Source: Ophiodon elongatus
Taxonomy: Eukaryota; Chordata; Actinopteri; Perciformes; Hexagrammidae
Direction of reading: 5' to 3'
Assembly (NCBI GenBank): GCA_016806645.1
Contig: JACSYO010001856.1
Span: forward strand, 2,719,501-2,783,500
Length of the DNA: 64,000 nt
Part shown: positions 34,608 through 46,150 of the stretch, piece after piece
Layout: every line of letters starts with the position of its first letter
How positions within the stretch are numbered: position 1 is the stretch's first letter
Position numbers and translations under genes: made by a program
Notes under the pieces: generated by a model
What the model was told of the DNA's origin: nothing
What the model saw: the letters and a program-made list of their open reading frames with translations, nothing else
Databases searched by the model: none

Positions 34608-35802
34608 TCACTCTGCATGCCTAATTGTTTTTTTGTGTTTGGTAAACGTTTCCAGCCCATCCAAACTCGCACAGGCCCCATTTACTGCACAAATACTGTC
34701 TGACTTATCGTGTCTGCACTTATTGACATGCACATTATGAACATAAAACATGGACTGCATTTCATTAGAAATAATATTCAATTTGTTTTTCAACAGGACT
34801 AAGATGGTCTATGATTGTAGTTATGTGATATATTATTACTCTGTATTGGCCCTGCATTGCATAGTAAAACCTCAATTACTGAAATGTGTGCAAAGAAAAT
34901 ACAAGTAATAAAAGTACATTTTGAGTCAGCAAGCTGCAGGTAGTCAAGTTAATTCTGCCTTGGAAATGACGCTGATTATGCAAAGCTTATAATTGTTACT
35001 TAAAAGTGCAAAGTATAGAATTTTGCCAAATGCTATCATTTATTAATTCATTTTGACAGCAATGTATAATAGCTGATTGAAAACCTTCAATTGCTGGGAA
35101 ACAATACTCATGGTGTTACCTATGTCCGTGGGTATGATTTCCTTTTATGCAAGAATACATTTGTTTGATAGCACATGGGAATGCCATGCATTGATTATTG
35201 CTTTTCTAATCATCCAGTCTAAAAGCAACTATTAAAGTAATTTTGAAGCCAGTTTGAAAAGTTTGAAAACCCAGGGAATCACAGCATCATATAAACATTC
35301 ATTAATTTAGTCTGTTTTTTATCTGACCGGGTCAAATTGATTCTCCAATTGATGTTTTGCAGAGTAAAGCTTCTGACTTAAGACTTAAAAAAAAAAAAAG
35401 AAGAAAAAAAAAAATCATAAGATTTGATCCAGCTGTGTGAGTCTGTCACAAGTTGAACATTTAAATTTGCACATACTGTATAGTCCACTTTTAAAGGAGG
35501 AAGTTTTAGCTGCAGTTTGCAAAATGTAACAATAAACTTCTTTTTTTTTAGCAACATTACACTGACTGTGAATGAATGCTTTGAAGCTGAAGTAGCAATA
35601 TGTTATCCAGTTCTTCCACTTCCTCAAAACTAATATAATCAGCCAAGCTGTGACTAAGACACTGCAACTAGCCAGGTCTGCAAGTACAGAAAAAATGACA
35701 TTGCCTGCAGTGTCCTGACACTCTGTATAAAGCAGAACCTTTCTCACCGTCTTACCAGCACCATACCCACCTGACTGCTCTCAGACCCAAGTCAACGGCC
35801 AC
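34608..35802. other. AT-rich spacer
   Basis: Low-GC unique DNA with a long A-rich run at 35388-35414. The minus-strand frame of 110 codons (35415-35747) has no recognised domain. Confidence 0.45.
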
Positions 35803-36030
35803 ATGGCAACCTGCAAATGTTTTAGTGTCAAAGCTGCGAGTAGGGATGGTGATGAAAAAAAATCCTTTATACTATTCAAAAGTTCCAGTACCCCAGAAAA
35901 AAAACTACCAAAGACCGATGTCAAGGTTCATCTGGCATCGTTCTTCAACAACCATTTTCGAGGCAAAGTGGAATTTTATGACAGGTTCAGCAAAGGGCAG
36001 CTATGGCAGAATATTCACAGACTGATTTAG
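35803..36030 (+). other. Unassigned 75-codon open frame
   Basis: An ATG-initiated frame, lysine- and serine-rich with scattered aromatics (starts MATCKCFSVKAASRDGDEKK). Its composition is less biased than most chance frames nearby, but I recognise no family. No splice signals or promoter are evident. Most likely a chance frame or part of a decayed repeat. Confidence 0.1.
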
Positions 36031-36231
36031 CAAGTTGCAATTAGAAAAACAACATTTTGAATTGAATTTCCCAAAACAAAAAAGTATGTTTTAGCAAATA
36101 TATAAATAGACACATGGCTAAAAGGCAGATCAAATACAGATTCAGATATAAAGCTACCGCCCTAAAAATATTCCAGAAATGACCTTTTCCTGTTGATAGA
36201 GGGTAGTTATATATATAAATATATATTATAA

Positions 36232-36607
36232 ACCTCACCATGGCAGGCCTCAACTCAGAACAAGAGGGGCGTGCTCCACCCTGACTCTTTGGGTCCAGCC
36301 AAAGAGAGTTTTTGTGCGTCATACGCAGTGTGTCCCGGCCCGCAGCCGAGACAACACCAGAGCACATCCTCTTTCCAGACAATAGATCTGGCCTGCCATG
36401 TTATACCCACGCAGCAGGCGTCCACCACTCTGCAGAGGGCAGGAAGCTCCTCCAGCTGACCCACTGCCTCCTCACATATACAGTCACAGGAAGTTCCTTC
36501 GGCCAGCCGGTGTTCACAAGTTAAATAAGTTCACCTCTTTACTTGCCACTGACACATACTGTTTGAATAAAGAGTCTCTCATCAATCAGTCAGGAATAAA
36601 AAAAAAA
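36232..36607 (+). mobile_element. Possible polyadenylated retrocopy of unknown source
   Basis: A GC-richer island in AT-rich surroundings. It contains AATAAA at 36566-36571 followed about 26 nt later by a 10-nt A tract at 36598-36607, the spacing expected for a reverse-transcribed polyadenylated RNA. The 5' side begins abruptly after an ATATAT stretch near 36210-36230. No convincing target-site duplication was seen. The body has frames on both strands without domains that I know. An old retroelement fragment is an alternative. Confidence 0.25.
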
Positions 36608-37203
36608 TTATACATACTTTAAAGCATTACTAATTTTCCAACTGAAGGAAATATTTGGCACACATGGAACGAACATCACTGGATTTTTTTCTAAAAATAT
36701 CAGCCGTTTTCTTACAAGATGAAAAAAAAATTGTATCACAAAATAGTATCACAATTCCTGTGATGACTCCTATTGTCTGCAACAGTGATAAAAGGCTGTC
36801 AGAGTCGGTTACGCTTCCTCTCATGTCATTCTAGTACAGTGTAAGCACTGCTATTGCATGAGGTATTGTCAATAGAGCCTCTGAGACATCTACACAGAGA
36901 CCTGATAAAAGCCCTTAGCCACAGTAAAACACACATTCTCCATTGTGTTGGTTTAAGAATGAAAAACTCCCTTTAAATTGCCCATGTCTCTAGATGTCAC
37001 TGAGAGTTCAAAAAGATTAGATATGGGACAGTTTTCTTTGCTTTTGTTTGCTTTTGTTTGCTGTAGACGATAGTGACCCACACAGTAGGAATGTAAAAGC
37101 TGTATTTGATGTTAAGTATTATTAAGTATTAAGTCCATGCATGCATAAACAGTATGAAAAAGACACACATTAGCAAAAATGCTGCAGAAAAATCACAAGC
37201 ACT
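36608..37203. other. AT-rich spacer
   Basis: Unique sequence. A tandem of TTTGCTTTTG lies near 37038-37061. Nothing else recognised. Confidence 0.4.

Positions 37204-37231
<28 letters not shown>
37204..37231. repeat. (CA)n microsatellite
   Basis: Perfect (CA)14. Confidence 0.96.
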
Positions 37232-37235
<4 letters not shown>

Positions 37236-37724
37236 AGGCACCTGCTGTCTTTAATGCACTTTGAGGCCTGTAAAATTCACACCTATTGGGCCAGAATGCT
37301 CAGACAGAATGGTCCATTTGGCATACAGATGGCACTCCTGGTAAAGTATGGTGTAATTGGTGCACAACCATGGCACCGCGTGGCCTAGCAGCCAGGGGCA
37401 ACACATTTTCTGGACAAAGGGCAGGACGTTTTTGGCTCGGTGGTGGGTTGTGGAATAACCAAGGGCCATAATGCTGCAGCCATATGTTGTGTAAGTCTTA
37501 TAGAGGCTGTATGTCTTTGTGCGTGTAGCTGGAGGGTCACACGTCTTTGTGTGCCGTGTGTTATGGTGTGACACTGCCATTATGGATGAGTGCTGACAGC
37601 CGGTGGAATGGCCACAGACAGAGGGCTTGTACTTGTTGTGTTAACACTGGCGGGACACAATAATCTGCTACTTGTAAAGCAGGTATCGTCCTGACAAAAC
37701 CATTATTGTCTCCACATGGTAATG
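37232..37724. other. Spacer, nothing recognised
   Basis: Mixed unique DNA with GT-rich words near 37510-37570. Confidence 0.4.
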
Positions 37725-37850
37725 AGGGCTGGGGAGGGACTGGGAAATAGATTTAGAGGAGGCTGGTCCTGGGCCATGGCCTGCCTCGGATGGGGCTGTG
37801 AGGGTGGGGGGAATAGGACAGGGAGGCGGGGGAAGCGGGGCATTAGGGTT
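37725..37850 (+). other. G-rich tract with quadruplex potential
   Basis: Repeated GGG/GGGG runs (GGGGAGGG near 37731, GGGTGGGGGG near 37802, GGGAGGCGGGGGAAGCGGGG near 37820) are spaced closely enough on the + strand to form G-quadruplexes. Confidence 0.5.
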
Positions 37851-38230
37851 TGTTCTCTTGCATCACTGAGCACTGGAGAGTTGTCTTAAATTGCCACAAT
37901 ACAAATTAGCTGGGCTAAAGAATTGAAGCCACAGAAGTGGGGGAAAAACAGATGACAAGCCTGAAGATTTAAGTCAAACATACAATAGCATTCTGTAATG
38001 CCCCCCCTCCCCCCACCCTCCTTCCCCCCCTTCTACCCACATCTTCCTCTCTGTGCATAAGATCAGGGTGGAATAAAAAGAGGGGGGTAAAAAGAAAACA
38101 AGGAGTGTTGTTGGTGTCTTCTAATGAAGCAAGCAAAGATGCAAGTCAATAGAGCAATTCATTAACAAATCAAAGTCCCAAGGGCCTGCCTGGCAGCATG
38201 GCTGTGTTTGTGAAAGCCCTCCTTCAGAAT
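37851..38230. promoter_or_regulatory. Candidate regulatory block split by C-run
   Basis: Complex pieces at 37855-37950 (ACAAATTAGCTGGGC near 37900) and 38110-38225 (GCAATTCATTAACAAATC near 38155) flank a C-rich tract at 38001-38035. That tract would form a G-quadruplex on the minus strand. Regulatory role is inferred. Confidence 0.3.
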
Positions 38231-38719
38231 GGAAACCCATATGCCAGGGGTCAGGAGGACGCCCCTCTCCACACTGTTTACCATTCAGCATACACACACA
38301 TGGCCGTTAGGGTCACCGCTATCTAACGCGTCCGCTGCGCACACAACAGAATTTCCATATGGTCCATGAAAATGGATACGCCGTTGGTCCTCCCTTACTT
38401 CCCACGCCCCGGCCTTCAGCGCCTTTGGCTGCTGTGTGGTGTGTGTGTGTGCGTCAGGCGGATGGGTTACAGAGACAGGTTGGGGGTCATAAGGGGTTCT
38501 GGTGTTGCTTATGTTAGACACCCAACCAAGTCAAGAGCTTAAAATGCTGTGCTCATCATTCTCATCCAAGGCAAAAAAAAAATGTTTCTACCCTTTTGCT
38601 CTTCACCCCTCCACTGCAGATTGTTATGTCCCTCCCTGGGCTTGTCTCTCCCCCTGTACCACCCTTCTTTCCTAGTTTCGCCCCCACCCCCTGCTACTGC
38701 CTGTAGTGCACCTTTCAGA
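38231..38719. other. Spacer, nothing recognised
   Basis: A short GT run at 38438-38451 and C-rich stretches near 38650-38695. No gene. Confidence 0.4.
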
Positions 38720-39480
38720 GGACTTTCAGAACTCTTGCAGCAGTGCCGTTGATGTTGCTTCATAAGAACGTGAGGGCAGTACTGATGGCCGCTTCTGAGT
38801 GTGAAGCCCATTGAGACAGTGGTGACCCGCTGAAGAGGATTCCAGCCTGAGGGCACTTCACATGACTCTTTCAAATCCACACAAATAAAGCTCTTTATGG
38901 CCTGAAAGTGGCCCCACAGAATGGGTGCTACAGAGCCCCCTGAAAAGCCCAACACGATTGTCATGGATATTACACGACGCGAGCAACAACGGGCCGAGGA
39001 GACAAGTGTTGATCGGGAACAAAACTCGAGCAGACTTTTCCGCGAGGCGGGCCAGGGAATGTTGACAGGCTGGTGAATGGTCTGTTTAACCCTTTGAAAG
39101 TGAATGGAGGCTCCCAGAAACAAATGCATTCTGATAGACTTTGTACGCACTGGGACACAAAAAGTACACTAAGCCCCTGCAAGGGAACCAGGCAGAAGGC
39201 GAGAGACGAAAATAAGATTGGAAAGGTGGGAATGTGTTTGCGCCAGATTCCATCAGCCCGGCTCTTCTATTTTCTGGCTTCGACGCTTCTCTTTTTAGCT
39301 CAACAGAGAGATGATTTAAGCCTTGACTGGGCTCTAGCATCCATTTTGACTGAGCCCATTTAGAGTTTTAGACAGACTGTTTGTTCACAAGAGTATGCTG
39401 CGGTTTGATGGAGAATGTCAAGCCTGAAGTGAGCGCTATTCCACTGGCATTGGCAGTCATTCATTCAGTCACCTAAAAAC
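38720..39480. promoter_or_regulatory. Complex block with CpG-rich patch
   Basis: Long non-repetitive sequence. Ten CpGs fall within about 80 bp at 38973-39051, in a window otherwise poor in CpG. Downstream at 39240-39470 the sequence stays complex (TTTTGACTGAGCCC near 39343, TTCATTCAGTCACC near 39459). The longest open frame of the window (minus, 38539-39150, 203 codons) overlaps it but opens with GTG, and its first ATG is codon 8. It has no recognisable domain. I favour a regulatory over a coding reading. Confidence 0.35.
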
Positions 39481-39739
39481 TTTATTTCTCTATCGCCACT
39501 CAGGGGTAAAGCCAAGCTCAATGCACTGTTATCAGATTTTGTGTAATTTCTCCATACGGGTGTGACAGTTACACACAAACCCTGCCAAAAAGAATATCTT
39601 GCCACCTACAGGAGCTTTGCCTGTAGAGGTTGTAGCATTTCGAAAAATTAAAAAAAGTAATAATAATGTTATTTAAAAATGGTAATCGCTGCAATGCAAA
39701 TGCTTAACTTTGTAATTAAACTTTGCTCTAAAACAGATA
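39481..39739. other. AT-rich spacer
   Basis: Nothing recognised. Confidence 0.4.
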
Positions 39740-40020
39740 TTACTCCTGCTGATTTAAAATTGGGCATGTGACAGTTATGAGGCTGTTAATTGCAAAACTG
39801 CTCAGCATTGCTAATTGTTCCACGGGTGAATGAAATAAGGCTCTGGCAGGGTACTCTATCAAGGTGGCGAGCAATTCTTGGCCACTGAGGTACTCTACAG
39901 TGTCACCTGTGGGCAGCCGTGCACAGGCACACTCTGTATCTGCTAAATGTTTATTGTGAAGATGAAGAAACATGTATTTGTGATAATGGATGGAGATTAA
40001 TTACGCAACGATGTAGAACC
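39740..40020. promoter_or_regulatory. Candidate conserved non-coding element
   Basis: GGCTGTTAATTGC near 39781, ATTGCTAATTGTTCC near 39807, and GAGATTAATTACGCAACG near 39992 lie in about 280 bp of complex sequence. Homeodomain-type words occur at both ends. Function is inferred. Confidence 0.45.
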
Positions 40021-40555
40021 AACTGGCCATATCTTTTCCGCAAAATAGGAAACACATTTGCTGTGTTACATTCCAATTGACGAGTTTTGAATTCAGTCCA
40101 TCATGCATACAAAATGTGCCACTTATAAGTGACTGCATGTTCAAATGTGCCTACATACCCAAACTCAACATGAGTTTCCTCCAGCAAACTGCTACAGCTA
40201 CGCTGTCACCCTCCAAACTCTCTCACACAGCCTCCTTCTCAGACAGCAAAAAACTTCTCCAGCAGAGCTCCTGCATGCTGACGGTAATCCTGAACTTTGG
40301 AAACTGCAAGGGGGGGAAGAGAAATGTGCTTAGTTCAGCTCCTTCTTGTCACAGGGTGTAGTTTGAGTGGGAGCAGACATGGCTGCCATTGTGGGAGCGT
40401 TCTGTGTTGCTGTGTTTGTGTCAGGAAGGCTTTCAGCAGCGAGCCTTGTGACAGTGAGGATGTGTGAGGTGCATTGAGATGTCCTCGTTCTAGGAGTACT
40501 GCCACCGCCACCATGAGACCAGCCAATTATGCCTCCAGCATGCAAATGTCTTGCC
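40021..40555. other. Non-coding DNA, no gene
   Basis: Unique sequence. A GCCACCGCCACC patch near 40501 precedes the microsatellite. Short frames only. Confidence 0.4.
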
Positions 40556-40576
40556 GAGAGAGAGAGCGACAGAGAG

Positions 40577-40621
<45 letters not shown>

Positions 40622-40648
40622 AACAGAGAGAGAGAGAGCTAAGAGAAA
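40556..40648. repeat. (GA)n microsatellite, imperfect
   Basis: AG repeats interrupted by CG and CA units, with the longest pure run about 40580-40620. Arg/Glu-rich and Ser/Leu-rich frames across it are artefacts. The homopurine tract has triplex potential. Confidence 0.97.
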
Positions 40649-40819
40649 GAGCTAAGACAAAGACACAATGGGGCCTGTGAAGGTTCTATGTGTGCCCCAC
40701 TCAGTCTGAGACTGTTGTTTAATTGCCATGTTTACCCAGCGACTACATCCCATGTCATTAGCACACAGTGTAGTGTCATTTGTGTTGTCACACCACTCTA
40801 CAGCACCATGGGGTCATTA
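40649..40819. other. Spacer
   Basis: Nothing recognised. Confidence 0.4.
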
Positions 40820-40960
40820 TTGCTCGACTGGCTTGAGCGGGGAAAATTGACATATTTTATGTGGGAAATCCTGATACACTCCATGGAGTTGTTTTCTCTG
40901 CGCTTTCAAACAGCCATGGGGCCAATTAATTTTTGACCAGTCCATATCCCAGGGACTGCT
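40820..40960. promoter_or_regulatory. Candidate conserved non-coding element
   Basis: AAAATTGACATATTTTATG near 40843 and GGGCCAATTAATTTTTGACC near 40919. Complex short block, inferred. Confidence 0.3.
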
Positions 40961-41489
40961 GTTGCTTTTAATGGTCTGGTTAGCTCTAGCTCACATGTCA
41001 CTGTGTATTTGATGAGACAGATAACTGTAGTCTTTCATAACAGGGTTAGAAAAGATGAAAACAATATATGTATACTTATTATTTGAAAGTCTAATTTGTG
41101 AATATACTATACATTTACATCTATGCATAGCCATTGAAAATAACAATATGAATAAAAAAATGTAAGATTAAATTGACGTCAGTTTGTCAAATTATTTATC
41201 ACTATTCAGTAACTATGTTCTGGGTTTTGATGCAACTGAGAAAAAAATATTTAAGCACAAGTCAAAGCTCGTAAATGTGTTTTATAATATGTGTTTACTA
41301 TTGTTTGCACTATTTTCACAAAGTGATTACCAGAAAAATAAAATTATAGCCTCTCCCTGTTATGTAGCTGCCTTCCTGTTAAACAGTATATTAGTAACAA
41401 ATACAGAGGCAGGAGGAGGGAGGGAATAAACTCAAAACACAGAGTGGGAGGTGAAAAAACCCCTCTCTGAATCCCTGACTGCCTGGTCA
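40961..41489. other. AT-rich spacer
   Basis: Low-GC sequence with a CRE palindrome TGACGTCA at 41174-41181. No gene. Confidence 0.4.
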
Positions 41490-41670
41490 ACACAGGTGGC
41501 AGATTCACAGGAAACAGATTTAATTATGCTCCTGGTAACAATGCTTTGTCCTTACAGCGGCTGACATCGCTGTTGACAAAGGCCGCCGCTGCATTCTAAT
41601 CAGGAAACAAAATGCCGTGGAGCGCCCCAAAGCCCTGTCAGTGGATCATTAGCCAACCACCTCCGAGGAT
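41490..41670. promoter_or_regulatory. Candidate conserved non-coding element
   Basis: ACAGATTTAATTATGCTCC near 41514 is followed by ACAATGCTTTGTCC (paired Sox-like words) near 41538 and GCATTCTAATCAGG near 41591. Compact complex block, inferred. Confidence 0.4.
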
Positions 41671-43370
41671 CCAGGGAAAGCAGCAGAGAGTACAGCCCTG
41701 ACATACAGCACCATGCCATCAGGCAGGCAGAGCTTGCTCCCTACCTTGGAGACTAAGGTCCACCAAGGGGAGAGGGGAGGAGAGTAGCTGACCAACTGAT
41801 AGACAGATAGACAGAGCGACAGCCGCGTTGCCCTGTTTGGCCGTCCCACCAGGGCTGAGCTTAACAAGGGGTCTGACAGGCTACAGCTGGGTCCTGCCTA
41901 ACGAAGGCAGGGACATTAGCGGGGCTCTACGTCTGTCTCATTAAAAGACATCAGCCCACCTTGATTTTCACACACACTGGCCACTTGCATGACAGCTCGG
42001 CATGCCACCGGCCAATGGGGGAGAGCGGCGCAGGGACACTGCCGAGCAGGTGACGTGAGGAGTTGTTGACATTACAGCGTGGGGAGGGACAGGGGTCAAA
42101 TGTAAGGCTGACCTCTGTCTCAGGGACAGTGATGACCTCGTTAGAGGCCCCTGACAAAAGGAGGACCGGCTGGGTGTCACCACTGTCATGGTATACACAG
42201 GTTGGCTGACATCACAGTCTCTCATAGCTGCAGCTCACACCACCTCTCTATGACTAGTCTGTACTGCTGACACAGGGTTGCTCGCTAATGAGCATCAAAG
42301 GGCCTGTCCTTCAACTAGTAATGAGGACCGGTGACGACAATATCGCACAATAACAGGGACTGGAACATGAGTCTGGACAGTAGAGGCCAGAGCAGTATGG
42401 AAAAGACAAGTATTATATTTTAAAGAGCTATCTCTTTTAAAACCTCCAGTGTTTCCACCTCACTGCAAACATTGATTTAATCAACCGAGCCCCACTTTCA
42501 AATAGGGTTTTCTCAACTGTAAAACCAAAGTCTTAATGCTGGCAAAGATATACTACACACAGTTCTAGTAGGGGTTTTAGAATTATGCAAAAGGGTCCCA
42601 GTGCAGCAGTATTATGGGCCCCTGGTCTCAACCCAGCCCTGTATATATGATTCCAGCCAGCTTCTCTGCAGGTCTCCAGAGCTCAGTTTAAGAGGAGGAT
42701 GAATAGAGTGATGAAGTGCGGGTCACATGTCTGTTTGATCCAGTGATAACGAGGGGGCTGAAGAAATAATCTATCAGCAATAATCCCTGACTCAGGAGAC
42801 ACCTCTGCAACACACACACACTCACACAGAAGCATGCATGCACACAGATGACAGATGCACATGGAGTCACATACCCAACACACACACACTGATCACCATA
42901 TTCAGCAGGCCTTCATTATCCCTATAATGTGAAGCAGGGGAGCCTGCAACCAAAATGACCAATTATTCAGCATCAAGTATATCACCCTTCATTCACTCAC
43001 TGGGATTTATTACCATGAGATACCAGGTCAGTGTAAACGGCTGAAAACTGAAGGCAGACAGGCGGACAGATAATGCTGTTTATGGTTTAGTGGGGTACAG
43101 GGAGAGAACATTGCACCATTGGGACCTTGCTGAATCTCAGTTGAAAAGGGAGCACGTAAAACACAGGAGAGGTTATCAAGGAAAAGATGCCATACGCTAC
43201 ACACATAAATCATTTATAATGTGTACCATAACATTTCCCTCTCTTCTTTAGTCACAGCGAAGAGTAGGATCCCATTTCCTGCTTGGGTCCGTGTAAAGAT
43301 AATCATGTATCCATTTACATTTCCCATAAAGGAATATGGAGATGAGGCAGAGAGTCAGCAGGGGGTCTCT
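41671..43370. other. Non-coding DNA, no gene
   Basis: Moderately GC-rich complex sequence to about 42300, with GATAGACAGATAGACAG near 41799. CA-rich simple words lie at 42812-42890. No coding or repeat family recognised. Confidence 0.4.
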
Positions 43371-43460
43371 GACACACGCAGACACAGACAAACACACACA
43401 CACATACACATATATAGAGGGGCACAAACACATGTACACACAGACATTCACAAATGTATT
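43371..43460. repeat. Cryptic CA-rich sequence
   Basis: Irregular ACACA units interspersed with GACA and TATA words. No long perfect run. Confidence 0.7.
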
Positions 43461-44839
43461 TGCCTTGCTATGCTGTCACAATCAGGATATTCTGAACTAT
43501 CACAGATTTAGATTAGAAGCTGTCAGTGTTTTGGTTGCAGCCACTGTTCACAAATGAAAAGCTGAGGCGAAGCGAATGAACAAAACAACATCCTAATGAG
43601 TGTTTATACAGTGGAAACATGAAGCAATTTTGGCTGATTATCGGGACAATGTCTGCCAATGACACCATTGTTAGTGTACAGGCAAGAGCAAAAAAAAAAA
43701 AAAGACTGATTGAGAACAAAGCAGAGACAGCTGAACCCATCATCTTTTATTCATTACATAAATGACATTTTAACAAGAGAAAATTCCTCATTATTGCTTC
43801 ATTATACTGTATTAGATCTCTGTCTAGCACATTGATAGAGTGATAGTGCTTTTATGAATATCAATATGTTTAGACAGGGGGCTTGTGAAGACCTCAGACA
43901 AGGTCAAAGCTATATGTTATGACAACACGGACCATGATGACACAGTAAGGTCAATGGATAGAGGGAGATACGAGTCAATAATCATTTTGGTCTCAAATGG
44001 TCACGGTTTAAAAAGGTTGTTGTGAAAATCAATAGATTACTATTTTGTGAATAGTATAACCAATGACTATTACAACAGTGTGTGATATATCGAATAGGAC
44101 TGTTGGCTGTAACTGTGATCTTCCGAGACAAACAGTGGTGTGAATTCTGACCAGCTCTCACTACACTACCAGAATGCAGAAGTCTTACCGATTAAACAAA
44201 AACATCCAGCATAATTATTTGTTACAGTACCTTTTTTATGACAATTTATTTTTGAAATGTCCAAAGGCTTTATATTTACATTTTGTTTTTGCAGTCACTG
44301 AAAAATGTACATGTCAATCAAAGTGAGGCGAGTGCTCCCTGACTGACTGAAAGTGAGAATAGTTTATTCAAATTGGTCTGGTGACCGAGAGCAGAGAACA
44401 GTAAACGTCTGAATACAGAATGAGGTATTTATGAAAAACGCGGCTACGTTGTCCTCCATTCTAAAGAAGCATTACACTCACTCGAGAAGGAAAGTGGAAA
44501 TGTTGACCTTTATGCTCTGGAGTATACGAACGCTTATACAAGCGTGCACACACGTATGTGCACATCCACACACATCCCAAAACAGAAAAAGACAGACACA
44601 ACACAGCGCATAGTTTTTCTCCTCTCTCACATATCCCACCTCAACTCGGGGGATGTTATCTCAAATAATTACCGGTGGCCTCTCCCTGTCCCTCGTGGCT
44701 GCTGCTTGTGAGCGAGTAGAGACAACAGTAGGTCACAGTGGAGGGCCTGCTCTTGGAGGAAGCAAGAGTGTTAGCAGAGACGGTGGTGGTGGTGATAGTG
44801 GTGGTGGGGTGTGGAAGATCTGAGACTGGCCTCCTATGG
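43461..44839. other. Non-coding DNA, no gene
   Basis: AT-rich unique sequence, an A run near 43690-43703, CA-rich words at 44545-44605, and a GTGGTGGTG patch at 44782-44808. Nothing else is recognised. Confidence 0.4.
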
Positions 44840-45040
44840 CCCTGGCAACAGCTCTTAATTAACCACCCAGGTATTCCTGAGCCTCACGGCCCACTGCCCG
44901 GCTGGCCATATGGCTGGAGCTGCGCCATAGCCATAATTGCCAGGGGAAACACTGCATCAAAAAGAGCTCAGCCAACATAAAGCTTGTGTAAATTATTTTT
45001 AATGGTTCCCTTCTGGCAGGGGCACGTGTTTGTCATCTCA
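44840..45040. promoter_or_regulatory. Candidate conserved non-coding element
   Basis: GCTCTTAATTAACCACCC near 44851, GCCATAATTGCC near 44929 and GTAAATTATTTTTAATGG near 44988 lie in complex sequence. Inferred. Confidence 0.35.
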
Positions 45041-45140
45041 AAAAGAGCAGCTGAGCGATTTATTCGCCCTTGACCCCTCTTTTCCGTGCACTTGCTCCCT
45101 GCTTGACAGTGTGACCTGTCTACCTGATTCTAGCTGGTGT

Positions 45141-45174
<34 letters not shown>

Positions 45175-45185
45175 CACACACACAA
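45141..45185. repeat. (CA)n microsatellite
   Basis: CA run with a single CG interruption near 45167. Confidence 0.96.
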
Positions 45186-45979
45186 ACACGGACATTTGCA
45201 CTGTTGGGAAGCAACCCCACTCTCAGCTACTGCTTGAGTGAGTGGTTATATTGCACAAACAAAAAAGGCATTTCTCTTTTGCCCACAGCCACTTCAGAAT
45301 GACTCGTTGATGTTGTATTAAATTATTGCCTTAAAAACTTACACATTAAATTCTAACATACATATTCCCTCGTTTATGAATGTAATATTTTATAACAGAT
45401 GGTGCAAAACACAAATAATTTATTCATTTAAAAAATGAATGCGTGTATTTGTTTTCATTGAAAGCCAGTTGCAGTCCCTCATCAAGATCTCACCTCACAT
45501 GCTCCATAAGCTGGCAGCCATCTTGACTTGGCCATTAGAGAAAAGAAAAAGAAAAGGAACTAGAGATTATGATTTGGCCTTCGGTTTGTAATTACCTAAT
45601 CTGTTGTTCTAATGGCCTCCTCATCATTTCACGAACAAGCATCTCTAAAGGGATGAAAATTGTAGTGAAATTGGTTCCATGCCTGTCCTTTCTTCTCTAC
45701 TACACCCACCTTCACTCCCTCCCTCTCCTTCTGTCCCTTTCAGTTTGGATTGCTAATCGTCCCAGGAGGGGTCCAGGAGGGATAAAGTATCAGCTCATTG
45801 CAGTTTTCCGCTTGTGTTATTTTTGACCATCGTTTCTTGTACAAGGATGTTGTTGTGAAGAAGGGGAGAGGGGGAGACTGTGTTCAGTGGCCTCTGAGGT
45901 GGGTTAAGACTGCTGGCTTTCCCCTGTCTGGTGGCTACTCACAATATGTCAGGAACACAGGACATTTCCATGCCCCTGC
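45186..45979. other. Non-coding DNA, no gene
   Basis: AT-rich to 45460, then mixed. GGTTTGTAATTACCTAATC near 45583 is a homeodomain-like patch. No gene. Confidence 0.4.
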
Positions 45980-46150
45980 TCCCCCTCCGTAAGTCTCACG
46001 CCAGGCCATTGGTGAGCTGTTTTTTTAAGGAAGTGGCCAGCAATCTGGTCAGAGCGACCTCACATCTGCCCTGCTAATGAGAAGGCTGGCCTCCTCCCAA
46101 TTCGCCTCCCTAAACACTGTCCTTACCCACACAGGTCACGTCCTCCAAGG
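45980..46150. promoter_or_regulatory. Candidate conserved non-coding element
   Basis: Complex sequence containing CCTGCTAATGAGAAGG near 46069 and CCCAATTCGCC near 46097. Inferred. Confidence 0.25.

Noticed and set aside
36271..36459. Ser/Gln-rich frame in the retrocopy candidate
   Set aside because: Starts at GTG, has no known domain, and equally open frames exist on the opposite strand.
40330..40680. Ser/Leu and Arg/Glu repeat proteins
   Set aside because: Translations of the (GA)n microsatellite at 40556-40648.
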